From assembly GCA_033557465.1 (NCBI GenBank), contig CM066047.1:1674001-1738000 (forward strand): DNA of 64,000 nucleotides, written 5' to 3'. Below are positions 54,225 through 64,000 of this stretch, in pieces. This DNA comes from Ichthyophis bannanicus. Lineage: Eukaryota; Chordata; Amphibia; Gymnophiona; Ichthyophiidae. Numbering within the stretch: the first letter of the stretch is position 1; every line of letters starts with the position of its first letter. A program made the translations under genes and the position numbers. The notes under the pieces were generated by a model. The model had not been told where the DNA came from. It worked only from the letters and a program-made list of their open reading frames with translations, and ran no database searches.

Positions 54225-57091
54225 AGGGGGCAGCAATCACGGAATCAGAAAGGAAGGGGAAATTTCAATATGGTGCAAGCAGAATGTGTATGCCGACTGT
54301 AAAGGCTAGGTTTCAGCCTGGCAAATGTTTTAAATGTGGCCGAGAAGGGCATATACAGAGAAATTGTTTTAAGACTGCCTTAGTAGCAGAGAGTGCGCAT
54401 AAAGCTCGTGAAGGGTTTCTTATAGAGGTCGAGGTGCAGGGGATTGCCACCACTGCGATACTTGATTCTGGCGCAGAGCAAACGATGCTCTCCAAGGCGC
54501 TGTGGCGGCAAATCCAGGCAACAGGGATAGCGATTCAGCCTGTTCGAAATGTGAAGATACGCTGTGTACATGGTGGTACGTCGCTATACCCTGTATACAG
54601 TCTGCAGGTGAAAGCACTAGGTGTGCTGAAGAAAATCCCCATTGCAGTAGTCCCCAAGCTACCTCATAACCTAGTTTTGGGTAAAGACTGGCCACACTTC
54701 CATAAAGGAGTGGAACAAGGTTTAATTTTGAAAGAGCAAGAAGCTACCAGAGAATCCCCGGTAGAAGCTCCAACCCAAGCCACTAGGAAAAGCATAGTGC
54801 CTAGTCCTTTGTTTGCTCACCTAAAAAGGCAAAAAGGGAAAATACCGCCTCCCAGGGAAGAAATGGTGAAGAAACCGGTATTTGTGCTGAGATTCTGCAA
54901 ACTGAACCCTAATGCGCAACCCCCTAGGAGAGCTTCAAGTAACTCAGCAGGTTATGACCTCTGTAGTGCTGAGGAGGTCATAGTGCCTAAGCAAGGGAAG
55001 GCATTGATAGATACTGCTCTACAAATGGAAATGCCACTAGGATGCTACGGCCGAATAGCCCCACGATCGGGACTCGCCGTGAAACATTTTCTGGACATAG
55101 GAGCCGGAGTGATAGACCCGGATTATAGGGGGTCTATTAAAATTCTTATGTTCAACTTCGGCAAGGAGGACTTTAAAATCCAGGTTGGAGACCGAGTAGC
55201 TCAACTAATCTGCGAGCGTGTAGGTCTGCCTCCGCTGGAAGAAGTATCCAGCTTATCTACAACGGCTCGAGGAGCAGGTGGATTCGGGTCAACGGGGGGT
55301 ACCAGCTTCCAAGCTCTAGCTGCGGTGGTAGAAGAAAAGGAAGAGGAAGACCTAGGGCCGCAAATCGCAGTCTGTAAAAGCCACCCTGAGCCTAGAATGG
55401 ATGAAGGCTTGTCGTGGGCCCAGAAACAAGAGTTGGTCCAGCTACTGACCAGGTACCAGGATGTCCTCACACCCATGCCAGGCAAGACAGACCTGATCAC
55501 CCATGGGATTATAACGCCGCCGGGCGAGATAGTACGCCAACGTCCATATAGGCTGCCAGAAGCCAAGAAGGCGGAAGTCAACTTAAGACATAATCAGCGA
55601 CGACAGAAAGACTACTATGACCAAGGCACACGGCCACGCCAGTTAGCCGTGGGAGACAGGGTTATTGTGATGGTGTCGGGCCCTGATCCGAAATTCGAGA
55701 GCCGGTGGAAAGGCCCATGTACCGTGGTCCGACCAGTCGGTCCGGTGTCCTATCTCGTGAAGAATCAGACAGGACGCACACAAGTGTATCATATTAACCT
55801 TCTGAAGCCTTGGCACGATAGAACAGCCCTAGCTCAAGTAGCTACCGTAGTGCAAGACAGGAAAAGGATGAAGAACGCACAGGTCAACGCCAGACCCCGG
55901 AGTAGAATCACGTGCTGTGCCTCTGGTCAGAAGCCAGCCCGTGATATCTTAAGGGGGGGGATCTGTGGTGAACAGCGCCCTCCTGAGCCTATGGAGATAG
56001 TAGAAAATCCTGAGGGTCAGCAGGATTTATACCAAAATGACAGGGCAAGGAAAAAAGAGAGACTCTATTCCTCAGAGCTGAGTAGGGAGACCAGCCCAGG
56101 GGAGGAGCCCTGCAGTTCTGATTGGGCACACCCAGCCCTAGGAAGGGGCGTGTCCAAAAGAGAATGTACATTTAAACCAGAGCATGGCTCTGAAGAGAAA
56201 GGACGGATAAGAGACCCGAGTGAAGGACGGATAAGAGACCCGAGTGAAGGACGGATAAGAGACCCGAGTGAAGGACGGATAAGAGACCCGAGTGAAGGAC
56301 GGATAAGAGATCCGAGTAAAGGACGGATAAGAGATCCGAGTGGAGGACGGATAAGAGACCCGAGTGGAGGTGATACAAGGAGTACAAGAAGTACAAGGAA
56401 TACAGGAGGTAAAGGAAGGAAGGAATATTGGAAGAAGAAACAAGGAGATGGTTGGAAAGCCAGTGGAGTGATTAATGATACTTTGGAACCTGGCATAAGA
56501 AGAAAACCTGCACAATCCTATTCCAGGGAAATAAGCAGAAGTCCCACGCAGAGAGGATTTAACCTTGAAGTGGATAGCCCTTGGAAGGCATCGCCTTGGG
56601 GGAGAAAGACTTCAGGACAAGCACAGGTGAAAGAGCAATCATTCCCTGAAACGTCGTTTGTGCCGGAGAGCAACAAACAGATCAGCTGGAGAGCCTGGGA
56701 GCCATCTGCAGGCAGAAGTGCTGCACAAACAGTGAGTAATTGGCCACCCGGCTGCCAAGCTGAATATAGAGATAATTCTTCCTCCTATGAGTCAATTGCT
56801 AAAGAAACTAGCAATTATCCTAATACCTTTATCTTAAAGGAAGAGAAGACAAACAGCCTTGAGCAGAAGGGAAAAGCTATAGCAGGTAGTAGTGCCCTCT
56901 CTCATAAGGAACAGGCTGAATTGCTACTTCAGAGCTTCCAACAGTTTTTAGACTTACAGGCTAGAAAACAGCTAGTATCACAAGAGGCAAATAATTCAGC
57001 ACAGCTTGAAGGAGTAACCCAGGGAAATACAAGCATACCTGAGTGTGAACAAATGGACTGTACATTCTGTTGTATAGGAAAGCCAAGCTGA
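54197..57091 (+). CDS. pol: zinc knuckle, protease, dUTPase, RT stub, integrase C-terminus, fused to LTR frame
   Basis: Open for 964 codons. Domains: CCHC knuckle C44-C57 (CFKCGREGHIQRNC); retropepsin with ILDSGAEQ (D90) and LVLGKDW; dUTPase about 228-370 with all five motifs (AGYDL 251, RSGLA 290, GVIDPDYRG 304, GDRVAQL 331, RGAGGFGSTG 358); RT N-terminal stub (RQRPYRLPEAKK, to about 460); then directly the integrase C-terminal module (KDYYDQGTRPRQLAVGD, RWKGPCTVV, YHINLLKPWH, to about 545). RT catalysis, RNase H and integrase core are missing, but the frame is kept. Residue 590 is the first LTR codon, and the frame runs on to the LTR stop at 57091. Translation probably follows a -1 shift from gag. 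Confidence 0.88.
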   Translation: MPLDSNSELKGAAITESERKGKFQYGASRMCMPTVKARFQPGKCFKCGREGHIQRNCFKTALVAESAHKAREGFLIEVEVQGIATTAILDSGAEQTMLSKALWRQIQATGIAIQPVRNVKIRCVHGGTSLYPVYSLQVKALGVLKKIPIAVVPKLPHNLVLGKDWPHFHKGVEQGLILKEQEATRESPVEAPTQATRKSIVPSPLFAHLKRQKGKIPPPREEMVKKPVFVLRFCKLNPNAQPPRRASSNSAGYDLCSAEEVIVPKQGKALIDTALQMEMPLGCYGRIAPRSGLAVKHFLDIGAGVIDPDYRGSIKILMFNFGKEDFKIQVGDRVAQLICERVGLPPLEEVSSLSTTARGAGGFGSTGGTSFQALAAVVEEKEEEDLGPQIAVCKSHPEPRMDEGLSWAQKQELVQLLTRYQDVLTPMPGKTDLITHGIITPPGEIVRQRPYRLPEAKKAEVNLRHNQRRQKDYYDQGTRPRQLAVGDRVIVMVSGPDPKFESRWKGPCTVVRPVGPVSYLVKNQTGRTQVYHINLLKPWHDRTALAQVATVVQDRKRMKNAQVNARPRSRITCCASGQKPARDILRGGICGEQRPPEPMEIVENPEGQQDLYQNDRARKKERLYSSELSRETSPGEEPCSSDWAHPALGRGVSKRECTFKPEHGSEEKGRIRDPSEGRIRDPSEGRIRDPSEGRIRDPSEGRIRDPSKGRIRDPSGGRIRDPSGGDTRSTRSTRNTGGKGRKEYWKKKQGDGWKASGVINDTLEPGIRRKPAQSYSREISRSPTQRGFNLEVDSPWKASPWGRKTSGQAQVKEQSFPETSFVPESNKQISWRAWEPSAGRSAAQTVSNWPPGCQAEYRDNSSSYESIAKETSNYPNTFILKEEKTNSLEQKGKAIAGSSALSHKEQAELLLQSFQQFLDLQARKQLVSQEANNSAQLEGVTQGNTSIPECEQMDCTFCCIGKPS
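55951..55963 (+). promoter_or_regulatory. Polypurine tract before the 3' LTR
   Basis: AAGGGGGGGGATC lies directly upstream of the 3' LTR TG. Such G-rich tracts prime plus-strand synthesis. It is also translated as part of the pol-LTR frame (RGGI). Confidence 0.8.
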
Positions 57092-57545
57092 AGGGAACTG
57101 CCTTTATCGTGTGTGAGCTGAGTTCTGTAAAGCTGTTGTATTGCCGTGAAAATGGAAGTTCTAATTACCTCCACCTGATTCTCAGCATAGTGAAAGTAAC
57201 TGTGGCTGTAAGAGGTGCAGTGAAGCCAACTGACCTCTGGAGGCAAAAGAGAGCAATTTGCTGGAAAGTGAAAAAGCAGCATTTGTATTTTGAGTTGCAT
57301 TTAACCTGAAGTTTCTGTTTGCCTTTTTGAAGCACCTTTGTTTGCATGTGATGGAACATTAACCTTTTTGCTTTAATAAAATACTTATTATAAAGAAACC
57401 ACAACTACAAGTTTCTTTAATTCGGAGTGAGAAGAGCTGGAACTACAACTCCCAGCATTCCTGGGGGCAAAGGTTTCCTCCTTCCCTCACGAAGTACAGC
57501 GGCTGCTCATGTCCTTAACCCCTTGAGCCGGGCAGGGTCGCCGCA
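55964..57545 (+). repeat. 3' LTR, 1582 bp
   Basis: Same as the 5' LTR except for three extra 24-bp units (seven units, 56201-56368), small changes in the array and a C/T difference (52914 versus 57337). Its ORF is in frame with pol (55964 minus 54197 is a multiple of three). Confidence 0.95.
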
Positions 57546-57689
57546 GTAGCAGCCAGCTTTTAATAAGTCTTCTTTCCCTTCCTCTCTCCCCAACTCCCAC
57601 CCACCCACCCCTGGGATAATCGAAGCTTTATAGGTGTTTAAATTTCTTAAAGCAGTCCAGTAGCGAGATGGGGGCTTTCCAGTCTCTTG

Positions 57690-58545
57690 CATTGAGTGTT
57701 ACATGTATGATTTTCTCCCAGATGGTGAGGGGTCTTACATGTACACTAGTGCAAGGAACTCTTTGCTCTCAGGGAACAAGTCCGATCTCTGGAGGCTAGA
57801 GTAGCAGACTCGGAGGACATAAGGAAGACAGAGAGGTATATAGACAAGACCTGCAGGGATGTGGTACTGAAGTCCCACCTCCAGTCTGGCAGCATCCCTG
57901 CTGCCATGGAGGAGAGAGTTCATGTGACAGAGCATCACCCTGGTGTGGCAAGAAATGATCCTGTAGTTAGGACCTGTCCTCCAGGTGATGTAAAACCCTC
58001 TCACACAGAAGAGGTTTCTCCAGGGCTATGTGCCCACGAGGGAAGGTTAGGATAGCGTTATAATTGGTGATTTCCATTATTAGGCATGTAGACAGTTGGA
58101 TGGTCAATGGACATGAGGATCGCCTGGTAACATGCCTGCTGGTGCAAAGATAGCGTACCTTACACGCCACCTAGACAAGGTCTTAGATAGTGCTGGGGAG
58201 GAGTCTGCTGTCTTGGTACATGTTGGTACCAATGACATAGGAAAGTGTGTTAAGGAGGTTCTAGAAACCAAATTTAGGCTTTTAGGTTGGAAGTTGAAAG
58301 CCAGAACCTCCAGGGTAGCATTCTCCAAAATGCTTCCAGTTCCACATGCAGGACCTAAAAGGCAGGCAGAGCTTCAGAGTCTCAATACGTACATGAGACG
58401 ATGGTACAAGGCAGAGGGTTTTGGATTTCTTAGAAACTGGGGAACATTCTGGGGAAAGGAGGGGCTTTTCTGAAGGGATGGGCTCCAATTGAACTGGGAT
58501 GGAACCAAACTGCTGGAGATAAAGCAGCTTTTAAACTAGATAATA
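57690..58545 (+). pseudogene. CR1 E ORF1, broken
   Basis: Pieces match copy B ORF1: VHVGTNDIGKC near 58218 and WGTFWGKEGLF near 58440. A TGA follows GLF, where copy B continues RRDGLHL. Other frameshifts lie near 57750 and 58050. The GDSI block is damaged. Not functional. Confidence 0.75.
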
Positions 58546-58639
58546 GGGAAAAGCTGACAGTCGCCCAAGAGCACATGGTACAGAACAATGTATCCTTGAA
58601 GGATACTAGCAAAAGATTGAAGTTAGGGCATATTGACAG

Positions 58640-61450
58640 AGAGGTTCCAATAAAGACAAAAATAACCCAAATGCCCTATAGAACAGATAGAGCTTAAAGA
58701 TTCCAAATTATCCCTGCCTACCGATAACCAGATTAATATGATATTAAGTACAGCCTCTAAAATGCTTGTATGCAAATGAGAGAAGTCTAAAAAATAAGAT
58801 GGGAGAATTAGAATATATAGCACTAAATGAGAGGTTAGATATGATTGGAATCTCAGAGATATGGTGGAAGGAGGACAACCAGTGGGACACTGTGATACCT
58901 GGGAACAAACTATATCGTAATGATAGAGCAGATCAAATTAGTGGAGGGGTTGTGCTTTGTTTTAGAGAGGGCATTGAGTCAGAAAGGATTAAAGTTTTGC
59001 AGGAAACAAAATTCACTATAGAATCTCTGTGGGTTGAAATTCCATGTAAGAAGGGGAAGGCGATGGCAGTGGGGGTGTACTATCGACCGCCTGGCCAGAA
59101 TGAACAAATGGATGATGAAATGCTCAAAGAAATCAGGGAGGCTAACAAATGTTACAGCACAATAATAATAATGGGTGATTTCAATTACTGTGGTATCAAC
59201 TGGGTCAGTGTCATGGCAGGACATGCTAGGGAGATAAAGATTCTAGATGAAATAAATGACTGCTTCTTGGAGCAGCTGTGTCATGAACTGACCAGAGGGG
59301 AAGCCATTTTTGACCTAGCCATTAGTGGAACACAAGATCTGGTGCAAGAGATAAGGGTGTTGGGGCCACTTGGCAATAGTGATCATAGCATGATCACGTT
59401 TGATTTAATAAATGGAGGAAGGATGGCAAGGAAATCCACGCTGCTACCTTTCAACTTTCAAAAGAGCAACTATGATAAAATGAGGAAAATAGTTAAGAAA
59501 AAACTAAAAGGAGCAGTTGCACTTAAAGATTTACATCAAGCAAGGGTGGTGTTTAAAAATACTATCTTGGAAGCTCAGACCAGCTGTATTCTATGCTTTA
59601 AGAAAAATGGAAGGAAGTCCAAAAAACTGCCAGCATGGTTTAAAGGTGAGATTAGAGAGGCTGCTGTTGTCAAAAAAGCATTTTTCAGGAAATGGAAAAA
59701 AGAGCCAAATGATGAAAACTGGAAGCAACATAAGCACTGGCAAGTTAGATGCAAGACATTGATAAGGCAGGGAAAGAGAGAATTTGAGAATAATTTTATA
59801 GTAGAAGGAAAAACACGTAATAGACGTTTTCAAGTACGTTCGTAGAAAAAAAACCTGTGAGTCAGTTGGACCATTACATGATAGAGAGGTAAAAGGGGCA
59901 CTAAGAGGGGACAAGGCCATAGCGGAAAGACTAAATGAATTATTTGCTTCGATCTTATTGAGAAAGTTGTAGGGATGTTACCTATGACTGAAATGGTATT
60001 TAAAGGTGATGCTGCAGAAGAATTGAATCTGGGAAGATATATTACAACTAGTTGATTAACTGAAGAGTAGCAAATATCTGGACCGGATGGCATACATCCG
60101 AGGGTGTTGAAAGAACTGAAATATGAGATTGCAGGCCTACTATTAGTAATTTGTGAACTATCATTAAAATCATCTGTAATACCTGGAGAATGGCCAATAT
60201 AATGCCAATTTTTAAAAGGGTTCCAGGGGTGATCCGGTAAACTACAGACAGGTGAGCCTGACGTCAGTACCGGGAAAATTGGTAGAAACCATTATAAAGA
60301 TCAAAATTACTGAACATGTAGATAGCCATGGCTTAATGGGAGACAGCCAATATGGCTTTAGCCGAGGAAGGTCTTGTCTCACTAATCTGTTATGTTTATT
60401 TAAGGTGTGAATAAACAGGTAGACAAAGGTAAGTCAGTGTATCTGGACTTTCAGAAAGCTTTTGCGAAGGTGCCTCATGAGAGACTCTTGGTGAAACTAA
60501 AAAGTCATGGGATAGGATGCAATGTACTACTGTGGATCGGGAAGTGATTGAAAGATAGAAAGCAAGGGGTAGGGCTAAATGGCCAATTTTCCCAATAGAG
60601 AAAAGTGAAAAGTGGAGTACCGCAGGGATCTGTGCTGGGTCCGCTGCTTTTTAGCATATTCGTAAATGACCTGGAAATGGGAATAATGAGTGAGGTAATC
60701 AAATTTTCAGATGACATAAAGTTATTCAAAGTTGATAAACCCAAGATTATTGTGAAAAATTGCAAGAGAACCTTGATAAAATTGGAAGACTGGGTATCCA
60801 AATGGCAGATGATATTTAATGTGGAGAAGTGCAAAGTTATGCCTCTAGGAAAGAACAACCCAAACTATGGTTATACGATGCATGGTTTCATATTAGGAAC
60901 CACCACCCAGGAAAAATATTTAGGAATCATCGTGGATAACATTTTGAAATCCTCCACCCAATGTGCAGCGGCAGCCAAGAAAGCAAATAGAATGCTAGGT
61001 ATCATAAGGAAAGGGATGGAGAAGAAAACAAAGGATATTATAATGCCTCTGTATCGTTCCATGGTACGATCACACCCTGAATATTGTGTGCAATTCTGTT
61101 CGCCATATCTTAAAAAGGATATAGCATTATTAGAAAAGGTACAGAGAAGAGACGCCAAAATGGTAAAGGGGATGGAAGGATACCTCTATGAAGAAAGGCT
61201 AATAAGGTTAGGGCTCTTCAACCTGGAAAAAAGACGGCTGAGGGGAGATATGATAGAGGTCTATAAGTTAATGAATGGAGTGGAACGGGTAAACGTATAT
61301 GGCTTATGCCAAAAAATATAGAAATACTAGGCAAAGTGCAATGATGCTACAGTGTAACCTGTTTAAGACAAATAAGAGAAAATATTTTTTCAGTCTGTGT
61401 AATCAAACTGTACTTCATTATTGGAGGATGTAATAAAAGCTGTTAGTGTA
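58640..61450 (+). pseudogene. CR1 E ORF2, broken
   Basis: The endonuclease part is open at 58766-59845 (ISEIWWKED, MGDFNYCGINW, GNSDHSM). The RT is split: SLIP-type and NYRP-type blocks near 60180-60250 are shifted, and 60605-61321 is open with [17 protein letters not shown] but reads FSDDIKLF at the catalytic site, where copy B has FADD. Many indels are present. It is older than copies B and D. Confidence 0.8.
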
Positions 61451-61670
61451 CCTGGGTTTAAAAAAGGTTTGGACAAGTTCTGGAGGAAAGGTCCATAAAC
61501 CATTATTAAAGGGACCCGTGAAATCTACTGCTTACCCCAATTCAAGTATTGTGGAACCTGTGTCTTTTGGGGAAACTGCTAGGTACTTGTGACCTGGATT
61601 GGCCACTATTGGAAACAGGATACTGGGCTTGATGGAGCTTAGTCTGACCCACTATGACATATCTTATGTT

Positions 61671-63432
61671 TTTATCTCCTGAGACTCTAGTCACAAGCAG
61701 TTCATAGTGTGACTTAAAAGATGCTACTTCCTCAGCATCAAACAGCTGGTTGTTGCATCAGCAATCTCTAGTAATCTACCTGTATCAAATGCTGACCAAT
61801 GTAATGTGTCAACTCAGGTGTCTTATTCAGCATTTCTCAGCAATTCCTAATGCTACAGTGAATAAAAGAGTTTGTACTACTAAGTTTCTTTTATTATGGT
61901 GAACCCATTGGATTTCATCAATTTCTTCAGAAAAGAATCACTCACAAATAACCCGAAGGCTGCCTGGCTTTGCTCCAATGGAATAAAGCACTGGTACATT
62001 TAGTGTAGGGCTTTTGAAATCTTTAGTCACTGGTAGTCTTGACTGTGAGTCATCCAAAATAAACCAATGAATTGTAGATAACACCACAGTTAGGACTATA
62101 TCAGATCATAATGATATATCAAATTCACAGTCATCTGCAAGTATAGAAAATTTCTCTATGGCAACAAATTAAGTTTATAAAACAAATGGCATGAATATAG
62201 TCACAATTTTCAAATCTTCAGTTATGCAGTCTCTAGTTATGAATGAAGACAGCAAAGTTCTTAGTTTTAAATTAAGTGAACATATTACCACCACCTCTCC
62301 AATGATGGTTCTTCATCAGTGGAGTACAGGAATTTATCCGCTTCCAAAACTTATCTTTCTTTAGAAACTACCTATTGCAAAGCATTTCAGACATTAGTAA
62401 AGACATTGCATATAGATCTGAAACTATAGCTTCAGAAAAAAATGCATTATTATGATCAACAGTTAAAACCAATGCCTTACTAGCAGGAAAACCAAACACC
62501 AACAGGCACTAGTATAGCTGAGAGACATTCTTTGTTGGGAACTAGACCATACATCAGGATGCCTACCAACTGTGCCCAGCACTACAGATGATCTCATCCT
62601 TTGACCGCCACTGTTTATAAATATTTCGTTGAAAGTGATAGAAATTCCTCTTTTGAGGAATTGACTAGCTCTCTGTATTCATCCACTGCATCACTTGTAC
62701 CTCACTCTTCATGCAGGCTTTGCATATCTGAAAATGTGACTAAACTAGAGACTGTTAAAACCAAGGCTTTCACTACCAGAAACTACAAATTGTTATCCAG
62801 CCCTCATGTGATCCGAACTCAGGGTAAATTAATTGATGATAAAACCAGTAATGTTTTCAATAGTTACCAAAAGTCTAGATTTTATAAATTCATTATCAAC
62901 TAGTTTAACATTTAATGCCAAAATGCAGGATGTCTTAACAGATACAGATAGTATAGTGACTTCTGAATTTAGCAAGATTGTGTTTTCTGTATTGACCTCT
63001 AATTCTCCATCTCCGGTCCAAATAGCTGAAATGTTTGAAAAAAAAAAACTACTTCTAAAACACATCTTTTCAAATATTTCCCTTTTAAACATCCCCTCAG
63101 GTCCCTGCCAATTTAGCTAACCATGTAACTGGCAATGAGCAGACCATTTCTTCAGCAGCCAAAGTGTCCTGTGATGCAATGGAGAGTTCTAGTTGTCCTT
63201 TCCAATATTACTGCAGCACAAGAGTCTATCAGTATGTCCTCAAAACGAGTTAGCCATTTGCCTCAAGAACAATACCCTAAGATCATCGTGCTACTTACCA
63301 TCTCCTGTATCTAATGAAGTTCCTGTAGTCTCCATATTGCAATCAAGCAGCATAACTTCCATCCATCACCACCAGAACAACTTACATCATCTCTATTGCC
63401 AACAGCAAACTTAACCTATTCTGTCATTACAG
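61671..63432 (+). pseudogene. Host exon 2, middle part: decayed Ser/Thr-rich coding sequence
   Basis: Sequence resumes after the CR1 E 3' end. Short Ser/Thr-rich readings appear in all three + frames (for example SSNLPVSNADQCNVSTQVS near 61770, SLDFINSLSTSLTFNAKM near 62870, SPVSNEVPVVSILQSSS near 63300) but no long open frame. It is best read as one exon with several indels, continuous with 50133-51440 before the CR1 insertion. Confidence 0.45.
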
Positions 63433-64000
63433 TGTCTCCTTCACCATTTCCTGATGGACCCTCAGTTGCAGCAAGCTCAGGAAGCTCATCTCCCGTCTTA
63501 TCGGTCTCCAGCAGAACTGAAAGCAGACCCTCAGACTTTGGGACAGATTTTAACAGCACGCTTATGCCTACATTACCCAGAGATAACAGTGTGACAAGAC
63601 ACACAGAAATGAACCAAATAACATATACAGATACTCTTTCAGCAACAATAGATTCATATACAACAGCTGCACCACCCATCAATATACTTTCAATCACTAC
63701 AACAAGCACAATCATAAAATCTGGAGGGGTATCAGTAACCCAAACACCAAGTAAAATGGAAACTACAGTCATTGCAACCAAGAAATCCCCATGGCCAGAA
63801 CTTACAAAATCATCAATTTCATTTCCACCAAAAATTACACCGGCTTTGACATCTGTTACAGCAACTATAAAAACAAAAACAACTACGCTTCCTGCTACAC
63901 TGGTTACAAATACAAGTGCTTTGCTTACGACAACTCTAGTATCTACTACCTTAAGGTCAACTCCTTTGGAATGTCAACTTTCAGAACATCATTTGGTGAA
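63433..64000 (+). CDS. Host exon 2, 3' part: open mucin-like region (runs off window)
   Basis: An open frame of about 190 codons runs to the window end, rich in Ser/Thr/Pro (TTTSTIIKS, TKTTTLPATLVTN, LLTTTLVSTTLRS) with NST and similar sites. It ends in a more structured-looking PLECQLSEHHLV, where a folded extracellular domain would start. The frame is also open for about 35 codons upstream. CTGTCATTACAG at 63421-63432 could serve as an acceptor; its phase would fit exon 1 directly (G plus TG makes Val). Composition suggests a heavily O-glycosylated ectodomain. Confidence 0.5.

Larger units (their letters stand above)
51613..57545 (+). mobile_element. Ty3/Gypsy-like LTR retrotransposon with dUTPase, SCAN-like gag and LTR-encoded frame (non-autonomous)
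   Basis: The 5' LTR is 51613-53122, the internal part 53123-55963 and the 3' LTR 55964-57545, with GTAG at 51609-51612 and 57546-57549. The internal part has a possible primer-binding site, gag, and a pol frame reduced to zinc knuckle, protease, dUTPase, the start of RT and the integrase C-terminus, plus a G-rich polypurine tract. The LTRs differ by 72 bp of tandem repeat, a few changes inside the array, and, as far as I can read, one substitution outside it (52914/57337). Insertion was therefore recent. Without RT, RNase H and the integrase core it needs a helper. No envelope gene is seen. Confidence 0.92.
51440..61670 (+). mobile_element. CR1 LINE copy E inserted in host exon 2, with nested LTR element
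   Basis: The 5' UTR piece 51440-51612 matches 4830-5000 of copy A (ATAGGGGGCAAG...ACCTGTGAAAT). The CR1 continues at 57546 (CAGCCAGCTTTTAATAAGT) after the LTR element and one GTAG. Copy B, read in reverse near 16130, shows the uninterrupted GTACTGTGTAGCAGCC. It runs through ORF1 and ORF2 remnants to the 3' end near 61670. Both ORFs are frameshifted. The element splits the Ser/Thr-rich exon. Confidence 0.85.

Noticed and set aside
51613..57545. An endogenous retrovirus
   Set aside because: No envelope gene is seen. The capsid is SCAN-like and the integrase C-terminus and protease context are of Ty3/Gypsy type. The dUTPase alone is not enough to call a retrovirus.

Overview
The window looks like nuclear DNA of a tetrapod vertebrate, most likely an amphibian and quite possibly a caecilian. 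The evidence is CR1 LINEs ending in an AACATAAG-type 8-bp repeat, many L2-like LINEs, a DIRS-type gag, Tc1/mariner and hAT transposons, a tRNA/CORE SINE and one spliced host gene. The species call is an inference. There are no prokaryotic features.

Layout: (1) 1-2.1 kb, the 3' part of a broken hAT transposon. (2) 2.5-22.8 kb, a stack of insertions in two L2-like LINEs. It holds a foldback element, three CR1 copies (A 4433-11308 +; B 11747-16571 -; D 17613-22399 -), two solo LTRs inside CR1s (6555-8138, 17714-19274) and a SINE. CR1 B is full length with both ORFs open. (3) 22.8-23.3 kb, a CpG-rich segment with a probable host first exon (signal peptide, GT donor). (4) 23.3-50.1 kb, the first intron, filled with older CR1, L2, DIRS, Tc1/mariner and hAT copies, several MITE-like elements, and a 3-kb hAT-like element carrying a 356-bp palindrome and a G-rich minisatellite. 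(5) 50.1-64.0 kb, a large Ser/Thr-rich second exon of a mucin-like membrane protein (KIAA1549/KIAA1549L family is my best guess). It is frameshifted and split by a CR1 (51.44-61.67 kb), which itself carries a young LTR retrotransposon (51613-57545).

The most notable system is that LTR retrotransposon family. The intact copy has 1510- and 1582-bp LTRs, 4-bp target duplications, a SCAN-like gag, and a pol frame encoding zinc knuckle, protease and dUTPase. Pol then jumps, by an in-frame internal deletion, to the integrase C-terminus. The pol frame has no stop before the 3' LTR: it runs through the polypurine tract and about 1.1 kb into the LTR. Two other, diverged LTRs in the window keep the same reading phase from the first LTR codon, a C-x2-MDC motif near the end, and a ZNF143-like motif about 70 bp after the AATAAA. 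In one of them the frame has no ATG for roughly 250 codons, so the LTR protein may be a C-terminal extension of pol rather than a free-standing gene.
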